Source: Micromussa lordhowensis (Eukaryota; Cnidaria; Anthozoa; Scleractinia; Lobophylliidae). From it: DNA of 64,000 nucleotides. Made by a program: the position numbers and the translations under genes. The notes beneath the pieces were generated by a model, which saw only the letters and a list, made by a program, of their open reading frames with translations, had not been told where the DNA came from and ran no database searches. The stretch lies in assembly GCA_964020085.1 (NCBI GenBank), contig OZ026602.1:31822977-31886976 (forward strand). The letters run 5' to 3'. Positions 63,866-64,000 of the stretch are shown here, one piece after another (positions within the stretch are counted from its first letter, which is position 1; each line of letters starts with the position of its first letter).

Positions 63866-64000
63866 GTGGGCAATGTAACACTCGATGTGGGCAATGTAAC
63901 ATACGTGGGCAGTGTAACACCTCTAATGTGGGCAATGTAACACTCAAGGGGGGCAATGTAACACTGAAGGTGGGCGAGGTAGCACATGTGGGCAATGTAG
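63866..64000 (+). repeat. tandem array of GTGGGCAATGTAACAC units
   Basis: Seven units of 18-23 bp share a core GTGGGCAATGTAACA with 3-8 bp variable tails. The array runs off the right edge. The same core occurs singly at 57737 on the other side of the recombinase gene. Confidence 0.9.

Noticed and set aside
63866..64000. CRISPR-like array
   Set aside because: Spacers are only 3-8 bp and irregular, the context is eukaryotic, and no cas genes occur.

Overview
The window is eukaryotic DNA with the look of an invertebrate animal genome. It has spliced exons with GT..AG introns, CR1-, BEL/Pao- and DIRS-type retroelements, tRNA-derived repeats, MITEs and microsatellites. The mixture (Polinton, EnSpm/CACTA, DIRS-like, Crypton-like and Harbinger elements in AT-rich DNA) and the protein families suggest a cnidarian, perhaps a stony coral or sea anemone. 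That assignment is inference from family resemblance. There is no convincing conserved housekeeping gene; the window is dominated by mobile DNA.

Layout. (1) 1-12135: about 12 kb from one end of a Polinton/Maverick (adintovirus-like) element, running off the left edge. It holds a conserved hydrophobic protein, a putative minor capsid protein, a 541-aa conserved protein with a C-terminal anchor, a coiled-coil membrane protein, a putative major capsid protein, a packaging ATPase, seven small conserved ORFs, a DDE integrase, and a convergent protein-primed DNA polymerase B broken by two frameshifts. Genes are packed with gaps of 3-50 bp or overlap. A 118-bp G-rich palindrome follows the polymerase start. 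(2) 12.6-23 kb: graveyard of BEL/Pao, LINE and Crypton/QRICH-like fragments, a three-exon chromodomain gene, and a degenerate candidate DDE transposase. (3) 24.1-28 kb: plus-strand DIRS-like element interrupted by a 305-bp tRNA-bearing insertion inside a 38-bp duplication. (4) 28560-29064: a Harbinger-type MITE with a TAA target duplication. (5) 29.9-33.3 kb: minus-strand DIRS-like element with a triplicated reverse-transcriptase segment. About 500 bp upstream of it recurs inverted at 39.3-39.9 kb, next to an SGNH-hydrolase fragment. (6) 41604-51367: a complete 9.76-kb EnSpm/CACTA-like transposon with a perfect 17-bp terminal repeat match, a 3-bp GTA duplication, two divergent genes (transposase and a SAM-domain protein) and subterminal repeats. 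(7) 54.6-56.7 kb: an intact six-exon OTU-protease-like gene. (8) 59.8-62.8 kb: a long tyrosine-recombinase (Crypton-like) ORF with one in-frame TGA, followed by a MITE and an array of GGGCAATGTAAC-containing repeats at the right edge.

How the genes fit together. In the Polinton, integrase and PolB would support integration and replication, while the ATPase and capsid-like proteins imply a virion stage. In the EnSpm element the transposase and the SAM-domain protein are transcribed divergently from a 171-bp gap, and the subterminal TTGGTAA/CCCAA repeats are plausible binding sites. No database search was possible. Family assignments rest on motifs and remembered family resemblance, and exon boundaries on splice-site and phase agreement.
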